Made by a program: the position numbers and the translations under genes. From the NCBI RefSeq assembly GCF_028682475.1, contig NZ_JANHLE010000029.1:1-64000 (forward strand): DNA of 64,000 nt, given 5' to 3'. The notes beneath the pieces are model-generated. The model was not told the DNA's origin, ran no database searches, and was given only the letters and a program-made list of their open reading frames with translations. The stretch's first letter is position 1. The number at the start of each line of letters is the position of its first letter. The DNA is from Pseudomonas putida. Its GTDB lineage: Bacteria; Pseudomonadota; Gammaproteobacteria; Pseudomonadales; Pseudomonadaceae. Positions 24,370-33,387 of this stretch are shown in pieces.

Positions 24370-25499
24370 TGCGGTTCTCCAGCGCTGGCCAGGCAGTCGA
24401 GCAGCGCTTGCCCCATGCGTTCACGGCGCCAGCCGCGCAACGCATCGGGAAGTTGATAAGGTCCGGCGGGATAGCCGCTCTTGAGCAGCAGTTCGAGGAT
24501 TTTCTTGCGCAACATCAGCTCCGGGGCGATGTTCAGGCGCTCGGCCTCGGCCTGGCCGATGGCGCGCAGCTGCTTGAGCAACGCCGAGGCTTCGATCGGC
24601 AGCGGCTCGGGAACCGCCGGTGGCCACTCCGACGGCGGCACGCTGGCCGCGCGCTTGATCAGGTCGAGCAGGAACTCACCGTCCTGACGAATGGTGCGCG
24701 GGTGCATGTCCTCGATCTTCGCCAGCGCCGACAGCGAGTCCGGCTGGGTTTTGGCCATCGGCCACAAGGAATTTTCGCGCAGGATACGGTTGCGCGGCAG
24801 GTCGCGGGCACGGGCTTCACGCTCGCGCCAGGCGCACAGCTCACGCAGTACGGCCAACTGGGCGCGGGACAGTTTCCAGGCCAGTTTGGCCTCGCGGTAC
24901 AGCTCGTTGGGGTCGGTTTCCCGGCGCAGCTGGGCAACCAGCTCGGCACCGTCTTCCAGCACCCAGGCATGTTTCTCGTCGGACAGTTGCGGGCACAGAC
25001 GCTCGTAAAGCTCGGCCAGATGTACCGCGTCTTCGGCGGCGTAACTGACCTGAGTCTCCGACAGCGGGCGTTGCAGCCAGTCGGAGCGGGTTTCGCCCTT
25101 GGGCAGCTCGATGCCGAGGACTTCCTGGACCAGCCGCGAATAGCCCATGGAGAACCCCAGGTTCAGGTAGCCAGCGGCCAACTGGGTGTCGAACAGCGGC
25201 GTCGGCAGGCTCCCGGTCAGACGCGACAGCACTTCAAGGTCTTCGCTGCAGGCGTGCAGCACCTTGATCACCCGGGTGTCTTCGAGCAGTTCGGCCAGCG
25301 GCTGCCAGTTGCCGATCCGCAAAGGATCGATCAGATAAGCCCGCGCGCCGTCGCCAACCTGGATCAACCCGGCAATCGGATAAAAGGTATCCACCCGCAT
25401 GAACTCGGTGTCGACGGCCACGAAGGGCAGCTGGCGCCACTGCTGGCAGTGTTCGGCCAGACTGCTGTCGTCGCAAATCCAGTGTATTTCGATGGCCAC
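24366..25499 (-). CDS. rnd: Ribonuclease D
   Basis: The 377-residue 3'-5' exoribonuclease has the DEDD catalytic residues: D and E in VAVDTEFMRVDTFYP, a further D in the LEVLSRLTG region (HACSEDLEVLSR), and the last in the SYAAEDAVHLAELYE segment. An HRDC domain follows in the C-terminal half (LCAWREREARARDLPRNRIL). RNase D trims 3' ends of tRNA and small stable RNAs. The start is a GTG at 25499 preceded by GGGAGAG; a longer reading from 25547 has no homology. Coupled to ycgL. Confidence 0.92.
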   Translation of the reverse strand: MAIEIHWICDDSSLAEHCQQWRQLPFVAVDTEFMRVDTFYPIAGLIQVGDGARAYLIDPLRIGNWQPLAELLEDTRVIKVLHACSEDLEVLSRLTGSLPTPLFDTQLAAGYLNLGFSMGYSRLVQEVLGIELPKGETRSDWLQRPLSETQVSYAAEDAVHLAELYERLCPQLSDEKHAWVLEDGAELVAQLRRETDPNELYREAKLAWKLSRAQLAVLRELCAWREREARARDLPRNRILRENSLWPMAKTQPDSLSALAKIEDMHPRTIRQDGEFLLDLIKRAASVPPSEWPPAVPEPLPIEASALLKQLRAIGQAEAERLNIAPELMLRKKILELLLKSGYPAGPYQLPDALRGWRRERMGQALLDCLASAGEPQ

Positions 25500-25595
25500 A
25501 AGGCTCTCCCACAAACAATGGCGCGCAGTATATACGTCGCAGGCCACTGCCGGGAAACCGCTCGACCGCTGTCCCTGGGTGGCCGGTGCGTTGCG

Positions 25596-27233
25596 TCAAT
25601 GCTGTGCAAGTGCCGGCCGGCAACTGGCGAACATGTCCAGTTGCTGATCATAGAGGGTGGTGCGCACTTTCAACAGGCCGAGCATGGAGTGGAACAGGTT
25701 GTCCTGACTCAGCGGCTCGTTGCGTGCCTGGTTCAGGCAATCGGTATCGACGGCGAAATCCTGGCGGTAGCTGTCGGAGAACCAGGCCAGCATCGGCACG
25801 TGTTTCTGTTGCTCTGGTGCCAGCATGTAAGGCGTGCCATGCAGGAACAGGTTGTACTCGCCCAGCGACTCGCCATGGTCGGAAATGTAGAGCATGGCCG
25901 TATCGACCTTGTCCTGCTTGCTGCGCAGGATGTCAATCAGCGACGCCAGGACATGGTCGGTGTACACCAGGGTGTTGTCATAGGCATTGATGATGCTTTG
26001 CTCGCTGCACTGGTTCAACGCGTTGCTCGGGCAGACAGGGGTGAAACGCTCGTACTGCATTGGATAACGCTTGAAGTATTCCGGGCCATGGCTGCCCATC
26101 TGATGCAATACCAGCACGGTATCTTGCTGCAGGTTGTCGATCATCGACGCCAGACCTTGCAGCAGTATCTCGTCATGGCACTCGCTGTTGGTGCACAGGG
26201 TCGGGTCTTTGGCATTACTGACATCTTCAAACTGGACCCGGTCGCAAGTGCCCTTGCAGCCCGACTGATTGTCGCGCCAGAGCACATTCAAACCGGCGCG
26301 CTGCAGCACATCAAGCAAACCTTCCTGGTTCTTGGCCTTACTGGCCTGGTAATCATTGCGGGTCAGGCCGGAGAACATGCAAGGCACCGATACTGCCGTC
26401 TCGGTTCCACAGGAATGGACATCACTGAAAGCGATCAGCCCTGCCTCCTTGCTCAGTTGTGGTGTGGTGTCACGGCTGTAACCCAACAGCCCGAAGTTCT
26501 GCGCGCGGGCGCTCTCCCCCACCACCAGCACCGTCAGCGACTTGCGCGTATGTTGCTGCTGCCAGGCCGGATCGCGCTGGGCGTCTTCACCGATCTTGGC
26601 AAAAGGCTTGGCCGCCGTGCCGAGCTGTTCACCGACATAACCGAAGGATGCCCCCACCACGTTGCTGGGCACCAACATCAGGCGGATTTCATGGTGGTTG
26701 CGAAACAGCGAAGCCAGCCCCTGGTAGTTGAGCAACGCCACGACGCCCAGCAAGGCGACACAGGCAACACCGGCAATCAACTTGCCAAACAGTTCGCGAT
26801 ACCAGACCCGGTAGTTGATGGGCGTTTTATAAAGCAACAACGAGGGCACAACACCCAACAGCACAATATAAAGCCCAAGTTTCAGCGACAGTAAGTCGCG
26901 CACTTCCGTGGCGTTAGTTTCAGCGGTATTGCGCAACATGCCCACATCAATCAACACACCGTATTGATTCATGAAGTAAGCGGCACCGGCGCCCGCTACA
27001 AATAACACAACAAGTACCGGTTTCAATACCCCGCGAAAGGCAACCAAGGTCAATACCAGATTGAACGCACAGAAAATCAGCACGGCAAACGCCAACCGCA
27101 GGAAAACACCCGACAGGCCCGGTTCTACAACACTCGACAAATGCTGCCAGAGTACCGAGTTGAAGGCGACCAGCAGGTACAGGCTGGCAAACAGGGTGAC
27201 CCATTCGGCCCGCAGGGGTTTTATCTTGAACAT
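25596..27233 (-). CDS. eptA: Lipid A phosphoethanolamine transferase
   Basis: The 545-residue inner-membrane enzyme has five N-terminal helices, then a periplasmic alkaline-phosphatase-like domain. The nucleophile is T279 in GTETAVSVPCM, and the metal-binding contexts VVGESARAQNFGLLGY, LHQMGSHGP and YISDHGESLGE are present along with the paired cysteines of EptA. It transfers phosphoethanolamine from phosphatidylethanolamine to lipid A phosphates, lowering negative charge and polymyxin binding. A plausible sigma-70 promoter lies 67-95 bases upstream (separate entry). No two-component pair such as PmrAB is adjacent. Subfamily (EptA rather than EptB/C) is judged from length and the PCMFSG context. 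Confidence 0.9.
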   Translation of the reverse strand: MFKIKPLRAEWVTLFASLYLLVAFNSVLWQHLSSVVEPGLSGVFLRLAFAVLIFCAFNLVLTLVAFRGVLKPVLVVLFVAGAGAAYFMNQYGVLIDVGMLRNTAETNATEVRDLLSLKLGLYIVLLGVVPSLLLYKTPINYRVWYRELFGKLIAGVACVALLGVVALLNYQGLASLFRNHHEIRLMLVPSNVVGASFGYVGEQLGTAAKPFAKIGEDAQRDPAWQQQHTRKSLTVLVVGESARAQNFGLLGYSRDTTPQLSKEAGLIAFSDVHSCGTETAVSVPCMFSGLTRNDYQASKAKNQEGLLDVLQRAGLNVLWRDNQSGCKGTCDRVQFEDVSNAKDPTLCTNSECHDEILLQGLASMIDNLQQDTVLVLHQMGSHGPEYFKRYPMQYERFTPVCPSNALNQCSEQSIINAYDNTLVYTDHVLASLIDILRSKQDKVDTAMLYISDHGESLGEYNLFLHGTPYMLAPEQQKHVPMLAWFSDSYRQDFAVDTDCLNQARNEPLSQDNLFHSMLGLLKVRTTLYDQQLDMFASCRPALAQH

Positions 27234-27299
27234 GATGCTCGCTTGGCTGTTGATCGGTAAGCGTGCCCTTGCGGCACGGCGATTAGACCTAGCGAACGT

Positions 27300-27328
27300 T
27301 AATTACCACAGGATCAATTTTTTGTGAA
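27300..27328 (-). promoter_or_regulatory. Predicted sigma-70 promoter of eptA
   Basis: Read leftward, TTCACA (27328-27323) and TAATTA (27305-27300) are separated by exactly 17 bases, in an AT-rich gap upstream of eptA. The leader would be about 60 bases. Prediction by eye only. Confidence 0.4.
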
Positions 27329-27396
27329 AAAGACGCCAACGTTTAGTCGCTTGACGTCAATTTAATCATTACATTTTTTTCACATTAGTGATGTCC

Positions 27397-27762
27397 CTAG
27401 GCGGGCAAGTGCATTTTGGAATAAGCGTCACGATCGATATCAAGTACTTCGACACACAGCTGGATGTCCACGCCTGGCGTGCCCGGAATCGCTTCTTTGA
27501 GCACCTCCAGCAGGCTGGCCGACAATTGCCGCTTCACCTCCGGCGAGCGGCCGCTGAGAATCGCCAGCTTGATATGGGCGAACGCGCGCGCCTGCAGGGC
27601 AGTGCCGACGCGGAAACTGGCCAGGGCCACGGCACGGCTCTTGATATCCAGTTCATCGGCGAACTGGCCGCTGCCGACCAGCGCATGGTTCAGGCGCAGC
27701 AGCAGGCGGTCGACGTCCAGTTCACCCAGGTTTTCACTGTATTCAAGGTGCAGATGCGGCAT
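27397..27762 (-). CDS. 5-carboxymethyl-2-hydroxymuconate isomerase family protein
   Basis: A 121-residue protein of the CHMI/4-oxalocrotonate tautomerase-like superfamily. It starts MPHLHLEYSENL, so Pro2 can serve as the catalytic base after Met removal, and has the C-terminal QLCVEVLDIDRDAYSKMH that fits CHMI. CHMI acts in homoprotocatechuate degradation, but no other gene of that pathway is here, so the physiological substrate is open. The ATG at 27762 is fixed by the Pro2. It lies alone, upstream-facing eptA's promoter region. Confidence 0.82.
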   Translation of the reverse strand: MPHLHLEYSENLGELDVDRLLLRLNHALVGSGQFADELDIKSRAVALASFRVGTALQARAFAHIKLAILSGRSPEVKRQLSASLLEVLKEAIPGTPGVDIQLCVEVLDIDRDAYSKMHLPA

Positions 27763-27879
27763 TGCAGGGGCCCTCGGCTGAGAAATGTTGCAACAGACTA
27801 CCTCAACCACGAAAGCCGACAAACCCGGCTATCCTCATAGTTCATGACTTCCACCCCACACTCCCGGAGAGGTGAAGAA

Positions 27880-28107
27880 ATGCCGGTAAAGCACGATCTA
27901 CTCGCAGACCTCGGTCTGACCAAAGAGCAATTTATCGAGAAGAAAAAAACCGACCCGCGGCTGAGCCAGTTGCACGAGGAGTACAACCGCAAAGATACCG
28001 AAGTGGTCGAAGCCGAGAACAGCAGCAGCGCGGATGACACCGTCACCCGGCTGCGTAAGGAGCGTCTGAAAATCAAGGACGAGATCGTCGCCCATGTGAA
28101 ATCGTAA
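27880..28107 (+). CDS. YdcH-like DUF465 protein
   Basis: The 75-residue helical protein matches the small DUF465/YdcH group: HDLLADLGLTKEQFIEKKKT, a middle HEEYNRKDTEV, and a charged last helix ending LKIKDEIVAHVK. It is likely a coiled-coil homo-oligomer of unknown function. The ATG at 27880 is preceded by GGAGAGGTGAAGAA; the earlier ATG at 27844 has none. A REP pair follows. Confidence 0.78.
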   Translation: MPVKHDLLADLGLTKEQFIEKKKTDPRLSQLHEEYNRKDTEVVEAENSSSADDTVTRLRKERLKIKDEIVAHVKS

Positions 28108-28133
28108 CGCCCCGCCCCATGCTACTTGCTTAG

Positions 28134-28204
28134 GTGGGAGCGAGCTTGCCTCGCGATGCGATGTGGCTGACAGCCTGCTATCGCGGGGCAAGCCCGCTCC
28201 CACC
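28134..28204. repeat. REP inverted pair, reversed arm order
   Basis: The arms gtgggagcgagcttgcctcg (28134) and atcgcggggcaagcccgctc (ending 28204) are inverse copies with a few mismatches and about 22 bases between. The arm order is the reverse of the pairs at 3.8 and 18.2 kb. It lies between the convergent YdcH and PhyH genes. Confidence 0.8.
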
Positions 28205-28229
28205 CTGGGGCTGGCCCCTTCCTATGGGC

Positions 28230-29033
28230 TCAATTCCTTTTCCAGACCACCGGAAACCAGTCCTCGCGCATCCGGTCACCGGTGTTCAGGTCGATCCCTG
28301 GGAACGGCGGTGAGGTACGGCCCGGCCGCTGGATGTAACGCACATCATCGCCCATGAAGCGGGTTGAAAACGCCCGACGCCGATTACTGCCGGTGTTGCC
28401 CGCAGCGCCATGCACGGTACGAAAATCAAAGACCACCGCATCCCCTGGCTCAAGTTCGGGCGAGAGAATCTCATACTCACCGTTCTCGACGTCCGGCATG
28501 TCCATGAACAGGCTTGCGCCGGAGTCGGCATCGGTTGCACCGTAGAAATCCTTGTTGCTGGCCCAGCTTTTCGGCCGCACCGGCTTGGGCCAGCGATGCG
28601 ATCCGAGCACCACGCTCAGGGTGTTCTGGCGGGTCACCGGATCGAGCGGAATCCAGTAGCTGGCCGTCTGCTGCCCGTCGACACAGTAGTACGGCAGGTC
28701 CTGGTGCCAGGGCGTCGGCTTGGAAGTGCCAGGCTCCTTGACCAGGATATGTTCATGAAACACCTGCACTTCACGCGATTGCATCAGCTCGCCGGCAATC
28801 GCGGCAGCCGGTGAGTTGCGCACAAAGTCGGTGAACGCCGGGATGCGCTGCCAGTTGCAGTAGTCCTCGAAGAACCGCCCACCCTCGCCACTGCCGACGT
28901 TTTCGATGGCAAAGGCGCTGGGAGCCGCCAGGTTCTGCTCGAAACCTTCGCGCAAGCGTTCGATCCAGTCACGAAATACACCGCGTAACACGATGGCTCC
29001 GTCACGTTGAAACTGTTCGATATCGGCATACAT
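28230..29033 (-). CDS. Phytanoyl-CoA dioxygenase (PhyH) family protein
   Basis: A 267-residue Fe(II)/2-oxoglutarate-dependent oxygenase. The iron ligands are visible as HxD in PTPWHQDLPYY and the distal His in FRTVHGAAGNTG, with the 2-oxoglutarate arginine in the following RRRAFSTRF. PhyH enzymes hydroxylate small molecules such as ectoine, amino acids or acyl-CoAs. The ATG at 29033 begins the conserved part. It is divergent from a ProY-like permease gene with a 204-base spacer, so the two may be co-regulated and the oxygenase might act on the imported amino acid; that link is inference. Confidence 0.85.
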   Translation of the reverse strand: MYADIEQFQRDGAIVLRGVFRDWIERLREGFEQNLAAPSAFAIENVGSGEGGRFFEDYCNWQRIPAFTDFVRNSPAAAIAGELMQSREVQVFHEHILVKEPGTSKPTPWHQDLPYYCVDGQQTASYWIPLDPVTRQNTLSVVLGSHRWPKPVRPKSWASNKDFYGATDADSGASLFMDMPDVENGEYEILSPELEPGDAVVFDFRTVHGAAGNTGSNRRRAFSTRFMGDDVRYIQRPGRTSPPFPGIDLNTGDRMREDWFPVVWKRN

Positions 29034-29237
29034 CGGGGCAGTCCTCTCTTGTTGTAATGGGCAAAAGTATTGGACCGCCGTTTGCCGTCGGTAAACGACA
29101 CTTTGCCTATTCGCCACTATCAGCATTCTGTATGACCGTGCTTATTGTCAGCCCCGGCAATTGACCGGTTAATAGCCCTGCGTGTCTCCTTCAACGCCTT
29201 GCGACTGAACAATAAGAACAATGAGGAGTTACCTGGG

Positions 29238-30638
29238 ATGAACGATAACAACACCGCCCTGCGGCGGGGTCTGAGTACCCGCCATATTCGTTTCATGGCG
29301 CTCGGTTCCGCCATTGGCACCGGGCTGTTCTATGGCTCCGCCTCGGCGATCAAACTCGCCGGTCCTTCTGTGTTGTTGGCTTACCTGATTGGTGGCGCGG
29401 CCATTTACATGATGATGCGTGCCCTGGGCGAAATGGCGGTGCGCAACCCGGTGTCGGGTTCGTTCGGCCAGTATGCGAGCCAGTACCTGGGGCGCTTTCC
29501 GGGCTTCCTGACCGGCTGGAGCTATGCCTTCTCGATGCTGGTGGTGTGCCTGGCGGACGTCACCGCCTTCGGCGTCTACATGAGCTTCTGGTTCCCGGAA
29601 ACGCCGCGCTGGATCTGGGTACTCGGCATCGTGTTTTTCATCGGCGCTCTGAACCTGTGCAGCGTCAAGGTGTTCGGCGAGCTGGAGTTCTGGCTGTCAC
29701 TGCTGAAGGTCACCGCGATTGTGTCGATGATACTGGCCGGGGCGGCGGTGCTGATGTTCGGCATCCAGCTGGGCGGCTCTGGTGAACAACTGGCCACGGT
29801 CAGCAACCTGTGGAGCCACGGTGGTTTCTTCCCCAATGGCGTGAGCGGCATGATCGCCTCGTTCACCGTGGTGATGTTTGCCTTTGGCGGCGTCGAGATG
29901 ATCGGCATTACCGCCGGTGAAGCCCGCGACCCGCAGCGGGTCATCCCCAAAGCGATCAATTCGGTGCCGTTGCGTATCCTGCTGTTCTACGTGTTCACCC
30001 TGTTCGTACTGATGTCGATCTATCCCTGGACCAGGATCGGCAGCGAAGGCAGCCCCTTCGTGCAGATTTTCAGCGGCCTGGGCATCGAGTCGGCGGCAAC
30101 CTTGTTGAACATCGTGGTGATCTCAGCGGCAGTGTCGGCGATCAACAGCGATATTTTCAGCGCCGGGCGGATGATGTACGGCATGGCCCAGAACGGCCAG
30201 GCGCCCGCCAGCTTCTCGCGCCTGTCGCGTTTCGGGGTACCGTGGATGACCGTGGTGGTGATGGCGGTGGCGCTGCTGTTCGGGGTGCTGCTCAATTACC
30301 TGGCGCCAGAGAACCTGTTCCTGATCCTCGCCGCCGTGGTGACCTTCTCGATTGTCTGGGTGTGGTTGATGATCCTGCTGTCGCAGATGGTCATGCGTCG
30401 CCGCATGAGCGCCGAAGAAGTAGCCAGACTGCACTTCCCGGTGCCCTTCTGGCCGGTTGGCCCGGCCTGTGCGGCGCTGTTCATGGTGTTCATCTTCGGT
30501 GTGCTTGCCTGGTTCCCGGACACCCGCATGGCCCTGTATGTCGGTATCGGCTGGCTGGTCCTGCTGTCGCTGGGCTACTGGCTGTGCCTGGCGCGCAAGG
30601 CCAAAGCCCTGGTGGCAGTGGCCGATCCTGCGCGCTGA
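29238..30638 (+). CDS. ProY-like amino-acid permease (APC superfamily)
   Basis: The 466-residue protein has twelve predicted helices and the AAT-family opening LSTRHIRFMALGSAIGTGLFYGS, close to the proline-type permease ProY, and the GEARDPQRVIPKAINSVP motif before helix 7. It would import an amino acid by proton symport; proline is a guess from resemblance. The ATG at 29238 is preceded by GAGGAG at 9 bases. It is divergent from the PhyH oxygenase gene and converges with the LysR gene, its stop lying two bases from that gene's end. Confidence 0.85.
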   Translation: MNDNNTALRRGLSTRHIRFMALGSAIGTGLFYGSASAIKLAGPSVLLAYLIGGAAIYMMMRALGEMAVRNPVSGSFGQYASQYLGRFPGFLTGWSYAFSMLVVCLADVTAFGVYMSFWFPETPRWIWVLGIVFFIGALNLCSVKVFGELEFWLSLLKVTAIVSMILAGAAVLMFGIQLGGSGEQLATVSNLWSHGGFFPNGVSGMIASFTVVMFAFGGVEMIGITAGEARDPQRVIPKAINSVPLRILLFYVFTLFVLMSIYPWTRIGSEGSPFVQIFSGLGIESAATLLNIVVISAAVSAINSDIFSAGRMMYGMAQNGQAPASFSRLSRFGVPWMTVVVMAVALLFGVLLNYLAPENLFLILAAVVTFSIVWVWLMILLSQMVMRRRMSAEEVARLHFPVPFWPVGPACAALFMVFIFGVLAWFPDTRMALYVGIGWLVLLSLGYWLCLARKAKALVAVADPAR

Positions 30639-30639
30639 G

Positions 30640-31536
30640 TCAGGCAGGAAACTGCTCGCTTGCCCAGTCCAGGAACGCTTGCGCCGCCGCTGACGGGCGC
30701 ATGGCACTGGACTGGGCCAACACCACTGGCTGTGGGCTCACGCTTTCAAGCAACGGCCGACAGGCCAGTGGTTTGCCGTCATAGCTGCAATCACCCACCG
30801 GCCGCGTGCAAGACAACGCCACCCCGTAACCATGGGCGACCAGCCCGCGCTGCATCTCGAACGTCTGGGTCAGTTGCGTTGCCGCCGGCTGCAGATCGTG
30901 GGCCCAGAACAACGACAGAAAGTACTCGCGGGTTCTGGCGATGTCTTCGAGGATCAGGCATTCGGCGGCCAGATCGACCAGCGAGACCTTGTCCTGCAAA
31001 GCCAGGGGATGATCGGCGGGCAACAGGGCGTAGGGCGCCAGTTGCGCCAGCACGCGCTTCTCGATCGGCGAATCCAGCCCGACATCATAGGTCAGCGCCA
31101 GCTCGGCCTTGCCATCGCTGAGGCGGCGATTGACTTCGGCCAGGTCGGCTTCGAACAGGGTGATGGTGACTTCGGGATGGCGCAGGCGAAAGCCGCTCAA
31201 CAACCGCGGTGCGTAATAAGGGCCCAGGTCCTGGAAACAGATCAGGCTCAAGGCGCCGCGCACAGCGGTCTGCTCCTCGCCTCTGCCACTGATCGCGGTT
31301 GCCAGGTTGAGCATGTCGCGGGCCTGTTCGAGCAGTTTGCGGCCTGCCGGCGTCAGTTCCAGGCCGCGGCTGACCTGACGGTGAAAGAGCTTTTCACCCA
31401 GGCTCGCCTCCAGTTGCGACAACGCCAACGACACCGATGGCTGGGAGATATGCTTGGCCCGGGCAGCGGCGCTGACACTGCCCTGCTCGGCGGCGGCGAC
31501 GAAGTATTCCAGCTGGCGCAAGGTGAAGCCGATCAT
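30640..31536 (-). CDS. LysR-family transcriptional regulator
   Basis: A 298-residue LysR regulator with a clear N-terminal helix-turn-helix (FTLRQLEYFVAAAEQGSVSAA, ISQPSVSLALSQLE, LELTPAGRKLLEQA) and an effector-binding domain (CFQDLGPYYAPRLLSGFRL). The stop codon is two bases from the ProY-like permease, converging. The neighbouring symporter gene lies upstream on the same strand beyond a REP pair, so no divergent target is adjacent. It may control the PhyH or permease genes, but that cannot be read from sequence. Confidence 0.87.
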   Translation of the reverse strand: MIGFTLRQLEYFVAAAEQGSVSAAARAKHISQPSVSLALSQLEASLGEKLFHRQVSRGLELTPAGRKLLEQARDMLNLATAISGRGEEQTAVRGALSLICFQDLGPYYAPRLLSGFRLRHPEVTITLFEADLAEVNRRLSDGKAELALTYDVGLDSPIEKRVLAQLAPYALLPADHPLALQDKVSLVDLAAECLILEDIARTREYFLSLFWAHDLQPAATQLTQTFEMQRGLVAHGYGVALSCTRPVGDCSYDGKPLACRPLLESVSPQPVVLAQSSAMRPSAAAQAFLDWASEQFPA

Positions 31537-31596
31537 CGCAAGGCCCTGACAGGTGGTTGGACGGTCGGGGCATTATGGCAGGGAAACAGCGAATGC

Positions 31597-31655
31597 ATCG
31601 CGGGGCAAGCCCCCACCGGCTGGATCAACCTGTGGGAGCGGGCTTGCCCCGCGAT
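31597..31655. repeat. REP inverted pair with a shortened left arm
   Basis: The right arm gtgggagcgggcttgccccg is complete and the left arm atcgcggggcaagcccccac lacks the gct of the usual form. The pair ends four bases from the stop codon of the alanine/glycine symporter gene, so its transcript probably ends at or runs through it. Confidence 0.82.
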
Positions 31656-31658
31656 CTA

Positions 31659-33098
31659 TTACCGTTCCTTCAACGCATCAAGTGGCTGCTCGCTACCCTC
31701 AGCACTACCCCAGATCTCTGCATCGATCTTGCCCGCCAGTTCCGGGTAATCCTTGGCGTTGAACTCCGGTGTACCCACGGCTCGCTGAGCAAAGTAATCA
31801 CGGGTCAGCTTGACCACTACCCCCGACAGCAAGCAGATCGCGATCAGGTTGATGGTCGCCATCAGGCCCATCGCCGCATCGGCGGCGTCGAACACCGTGG
31901 CCACACTTTCATAGGCGCCCCAGACCACCATCAGCAACGCCGCGGTGCGCAGCACGGTCAGGCCCATACGGGTGTTCAGCTTCAGGTACACCATGGCGTT
32001 TTCGGCGTAGGTGTAGTTACCGATGATTGAGGTGAAGGCAAAGAAGAAGATCGCAATGGCAATGAAGTACTGCCCGGCCCAGCCGATGTGTTCGTTCATC
32101 GCCGCCTGGGTCAGCGGTGTACCGGTCATGTCAGGGCCAGGCACCACACCGGACAGCAGGATCATGATGGCGGTGGCGGTACAGATCAGCAGCGTATCGA
32201 TGAACACGCCCAGGGCCTGGACAAAGCCTTGCGAAGAGGGATGGTGCGGATTGGGGGTTGCCACTGCGGCAATGTTCGGCGCCGAGCCCATACCCGCTTC
32301 GTTGGAGAACAGGCCGCGCTTGACGCCATTGAGCAAGGCCCCGGCCACGCCGCCGACCGCCGACTCGATGCCGAAGGCACTCTTGACGATCAGCATCAGC
32401 ACGCCCGGTACTTCCTCCAGATTGGTCACGATCACATAGACCGCCACCAGCAGGTAGGCACCGGCCATGAACGGCACGATCCACTCGGCAATGCGCGCGA
32501 TTTTCTTGATGCCACCGAAAATCACCAGGCCGGCCAGCACGGCCACCACCACACCGGTGGTCAGCTTGGGTACACCGAAGGCGCCCAGTGTTGCATCGGC
32601 AATGGAGTTGGCCTGCACGGCACCGAACACCAGACCAAAAGCGATAATCAGACAGACCGAAAAAATCGCTGCCGCCCAAGGCGCATTCAACCCCTTGGCA
32701 ATATAGAACGCGGGCCCACCGCGATACTCACCATTGCTGTTACGAACCTTGTACAGCTGCGCCAGGGTGCTTTCCGCGTAGGCCGTGGCCATGCCCAGCG
32801 AGGCCACCACCCACATCCAGAACACCGCACCCGGCCCGCCCAGGGTAATGGCCACCGCCACGCCGGCAAGGTTACCGGTGCCGACCCGCGAGGCCAGGCT
32901 GGTGCACAACGCCTGAAACGGCGTGATGCCACCCGGATCGTTCGCCGGTGCGCGCAGCACCGAGCGGAAGAACTCGGGCAAATGGCGAAACTGGATAAAG
33001 CCCAGGCGGACCGTGAAGTAGATACCTGCAGCCAGCAGGCCATAGATCAGGACATACCCCCAGAAAAAGGTATTCAGTGCGTTGATCACGGCTGTCAT
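31659..33098 (-). CDS. Alanine/glycine:cation symporter (AGCS family)
   Basis: A 479-residue membrane protein with about ten to eleven helices and the AGCS hallmarks: PFQALCTSLASRVGTGNLAGVA, GGPGAVFWMWVVASLGMATAYAE and GLFSNEAGMGSAPNIAAVA. These Na+ or H+ symporters take up alanine or glycine at the inner membrane. It stands alone. The gap of 289 bases on its upstream side, before the DUF1329 gene, holds no supported gene. Confidence 0.9.
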   Translation of the reverse strand: MTAVINALNTFFWGYVLIYGLLAAGIYFTVRLGFIQFRHLPEFFRSVLRAPANDPGGITPFQALCTSLASRVGTGNLAGVAVAITLGGPGAVFWMWVVASLGMATAYAESTLAQLYKVRNSNGEYRGGPAFYIAKGLNAPWAAAIFSVCLIIAFGLVFGAVQANSIADATLGAFGVPKLTTGVVVAVLAGLVIFGGIKKIARIAEWIVPFMAGAYLLVAVYVIVTNLEEVPGVLMLIVKSAFGIESAVGGVAGALLNGVKRGLFSNEAGMGSAPNIAAVATPNPHHPSSQGFVQALGVFIDTLLICTATAIMILLSGVVPGPDMTGTPLTQAAMNEHIGWAGQYFIAIAIFFFAFTSIIGNYTYAENAMVYLKLNTRMGLTVLRTAALLMVVWGAYESVATVFDAADAAMGLMATINLIAICLLSGVVVKLTRDYFAQRAVGTPEFNAKDYPELAGKIDAEIWGSAEGSEQPLDALKER

Positions 33099-33387
33099 TG
33101 TCTGTTCCCAAATAAAGCGCAGGGCCGGTAAAGCGCCCTGCTCAGTCTGTAAAGCAACCGGCGCCAGAAGACGACCCGTGCCTTTCTATATGAATGGCCT
33201 GGAGCAATGGGCAATGCCCACTGCTTCAGTAATCACTTCGGCACCACCGCTTGGGTGATGAAGGATGTCGAGCGCGAGGGCTCGGCTGGGCCAGCATGCA
33301 TGAGCAAATACGCTGACCGGATGTTGAAGCCGGGCATATTAACAGATCTCTCTGCTGCCTTCCCTAAGCGGCAAGCATGGCTAGAGT

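Noticed and set aside
24336..26894. A long 852-codon open frame on the plus strand
   Set aside because: It lies antisense to rnd and eptA, which have clear family motifs; its composition is that of the reverse of a high-GC gene.
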